Shown piece after piece: positions 21,972-23,391 of a stretch of DNA of 23,391 nucleotides (the first letter of the stretch is position 1; each line of letters opens with the position of its first letter). Location: positions 1 through 23,391 of the forward strand of contig CAMBZR010000057.1 of NCBI GenBank assembly GCA_945872285.1. The letters run 5' to 3'. A program made the translations under genes and the position numbers. The notes under the pieces were generated by a model. That model searched no databases, was not told where the DNA came from, and saw only the letters and a list, made by a program, of their open reading frames with translations. The DNA comes from Bordetella parapertussis (lineage in GTDB: Bacteria; Pseudomonadota; Gammaproteobacteria; Burkholderiales; Burkholderiaceae_B).

Positions 21972-23129
21972 ATGGATATTTTGCTTGACGATCAAGAAGT
22001 ACAAATCCGCGAAGCAGCGTCAGAGTTTTTGGCTGGCGAGTGCACGTCTGCGCTAGTGCGTAAGATAGAAACGGATCCCCTCCAATACTCACCCGCTTTA
22101 TGGGAAAAGTTCGCTGAAAATGGTTGGCTGCAGCTTTGCCTGTCTGATAAAAATGGCGGTCAAGAGTTGCCCTTAACGTACCTTGCCCTGCTGTTTGAAT
22201 TGGCTGGCTATCATATTGCGCCAATCCCCTTGCATGCGACCATGGTGCCAGCCATGATCCTTGATCGGTATGGCAACGCCGAGCAGCAACAACTCTTGCA
22301 GCAAGTGCTCAGTGGTGATCTGATCTTGAGCCACGCAGTGGCCGAGGCCAATGGTCGTTGGACACCCGAGTCGATTAAGCTCGAAGGTCGGGTCGAAGGC
22401 AATGCACTTGTGCTGAATGGCACAAAAAGCTTTGTGGGTAGCTATCGCGCCTCGAAGCAATGTTTGGTTGTGTATCGCGAAGCGACAGCTCCCCACCACT
22501 TGGGTGTTGTGTTGGTGCCGACCGTTGCAACGGGCTTAAGCAGCGACGCCTTAGTATCGATGGCAAAAGATGGCGAAGCCAACGTGCAGTTCAATAACGT
22601 TAAGGTGCCCTTGCATGCTTGCGTGGGTTCGTCAGCACAAGGTAATGCGATCGCACTTGAAGTCATGGATTTTTCTGCCGTGTTGTACGCCTCAATGATG
22701 GCGGGCGCGGGTCGCAGAACCCTTGATATGGCTGTTGCACATGCCAAGCAGCGCGAAGCCTTCGGTCAACCAATCGGGGCGTTTCAGGCCATCCAGCACT
22801 TGTGTGCAAACATGGTCAATGCGATTGACGGTACCACCATGCTCGCCCGCGAAGCGTTATGGCGTATCGATCAAAAATTACCCCATCGCGTCAACGTCGC
22901 CCAAGCCAAATCGTTTGGTAACGAACAGTGCATGATGGTGGTGCGCTCGGCACAGCAAATTCACGGTGGCATGGGCTTTATTCGTGACTTTGACCTGAAC
23001 CTTTGGTATCGCCGAGTGGGTTCCTGGAGTTTGCGTGGCGGCACAGCGGCAGAGCATCGCCGTACGATTGCTGCTGCGTTGTTGGATCAACCAGCAAAGG
23101 TTCGGATTGGGGATATCCCGACCGTTTGA
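21972..23129 (+). CDS. acyl-CoA dehydrogenase family protein (second of a pair)
   Basis: The 385-residue protein is an acyl-CoA dehydrogenase clearly different from its neighbour. It has NGWLQLCLSDKNGGQELPLTYLAL in the N-terminal domain, ALVLNGTKSFVGSYRAS in the middle, KQREAFGQPIGAFQAIQHLCANM in the C-terminal domain, and QQIHGGMGFIRDFDLNLWYRR. The flavin motif of the first domain (normally TEPxxGSD) is replaced by HAVAEANGRWTPE, which suggests weak or altered FAD binding. The catalytic Glu-Gly-Thr position reads GGT (Gly356). These losses fit the non-catalytic or partner subunit of a two-gene ACAD, as known for alpha2beta2 steroid ACADs of actinobacteria. A possible AAAGG ribosome site (21956-21960) lies upstream of the ATG. 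Confidence 0.9.
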   Translation: MDILLDDQEVQIREAASEFLAGECTSALVRKIETDPLQYSPALWEKFAENGWLQLCLSDKNGGQELPLTYLALLFELAGYHIAPIPLHATMVPAMILDRYGNAEQQQLLQQVLSGDLILSHAVAEANGRWTPESIKLEGRVEGNALVLNGTKSFVGSYRASKQCLVVYREATAPHHLGVVLVPTVATGLSSDALVSMAKDGEANVQFNNVKVPLHACVGSSAQGNAIALEVMDFSAVLYASMMAGAGRRTLDMAVAHAKQREAFGQPIGAFQAIQHLCANMVNAIDGTTMLAREALWRIDQKLPHRVNVAQAKSFGNEQCMMVVRSAQQIHGGMGFIRDFDLNLWYRRVGSWSLRGGTAAEHRRTIAAALLDQPAKVRIGDIPTV

Positions 23130-23243
23130 GCCTCGCGTACATCGCTTTATTAATAAAAAATGCCGCCTAACCCCACCGTTTTACTTCAAGCCGAGGGCTA
23201 ACAAATAAAGCTGAAGGCTAAATTAGAATCTGAACTATTACCA
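23130..23243. other. short intergenic region between convergent genes, no clear signal
   Basis: The 114 bases between the ACAD gene and the convergent barrel gene are AT-rich. Only weak, 4-5 bp stems (AGCC/GGCT around 23198-23215) are visible on either strand, with no convincing T-tract terminator. Confidence 0.3.
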
Positions 23244-23391
23244 TTAAAACGACCACTGCAATTGCGCCTGTAGCATTTGGCTACTAGACTGGCCTGCCAC
23301 AGTCGCAGAGTAGACGAGATTAATGCGGCTCGACGCACCAAGGCTGGCGCCAATGCCCACTTCAATAATGGCTGCATCTCGAGCCATTGGT
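23244..23391 (-). CDS. C-terminal end of an autotransporter-type outer-membrane beta-barrel (partial)
   Basis: On the minus strand an open frame runs in from the right edge and stops at TAA (23244-23246). The last 48 codons show alternating strands: AAIIEVGIGASLGASSRINL, then VYSATVAGQSSSQM and LQAQLQWSF. A terminal strand ending in phenylalanine, following a Gly-rich penultimate strand, is the classical BAM recognition end of autotransporters and other outer-membrane barrels. The gene is convergent with the second ACAD gene. Only the end is visible, so the passenger domain and true family are unknown. Its short visible length makes it easy to miss with a length-filtered ORF caller. Confidence 0.7.
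   Translation of the reverse strand, partial: PMARDAAIIEVGIGASLGASSRINLVYSATVAGQSSSQMLQAQLQWSF

Overview
The window looks like chromosome of a betaproteobacterium, most likely Burkholderiales of the Alcaligenaceae type. The evidence is three Bug-family (tripartite tricarboxylate transporter, TTT) periplasmic binding proteins, two TRAP binding-protein genes, a DUF2848–amidase pair and a PA4780-type RIO kinase, at an impression of intermediate GC. I do not assign a genus. There are no rRNA or tRNA genes, no CRISPR array and no recognisable insertion sequence.

Layout. (1) 1–4528, plus strand: a TRAP transporter operon (C-terminal end of a disrupted DctP, then DctQ and DctM), followed by a DUF2848 protein and an amidase-signature hydrolase. 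This reads as uptake plus hydrolysis of an amide-containing organic acid. (2) 4621–7545: a small His-rich lipoprotein whose Shine-Dalgarno is buried in a perfect hairpin, a RIO1-type kinase with a TTG start, branched-chain aminotransferase IlvE, and an unrecognised 175-aa protein convergent with it. (3) 7605–9802: a multi-pass membrane protein and, opposite, a decayed acyltransferase-3 remnant. (4) 14385 down to 9812, minus strand: a tight five-gene operon of Bug SBP, a TRAP SBP without signal peptide, a VOC protein, a malate/L-lactate dehydrogenase-family oxidoreductase and a second Bug SBP, with no transporter membrane subunits nearby. (5) 14474–17614: DUF2237, then a regulatory island. A MerR regulator with a degenerate LitR/CarH-like sensor half is divergent from an Rrf2-like regulator, which is followed by DUF2805/TIGR03643 and a six-cysteine miniprotein. 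A CsgA-like SDR converges on them. The components resemble light or photo-oxidative response clusters governed by LitR-type MerR proteins, here without photolyase or cryptochrome in view. (6) 17644–23129: a third Bug SBP, a lipoprotein with a 39-bp tandem repeat, a DUF3237 protein and two consecutive acyl-CoA dehydrogenases that both lack the usual C-terminal catalytic glutamate. (7) 23244–23391, minus strand: the last 48 codons of what looks like an autotransporter or other outer-membrane beta-barrel.

The most interesting parts are the regulatory island at 15.9–17.0 kb (three CTACTCA boxes in a very AT-rich divergent promoter region, two regulators, a new-looking Cys-rich miniprotein), the SD-sequestering hairpin at 4621–4650, and the export-signal-free TRAP binding protein between two Bug genes. 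All functional statements rest on motif recognition by eye; no database search was run.
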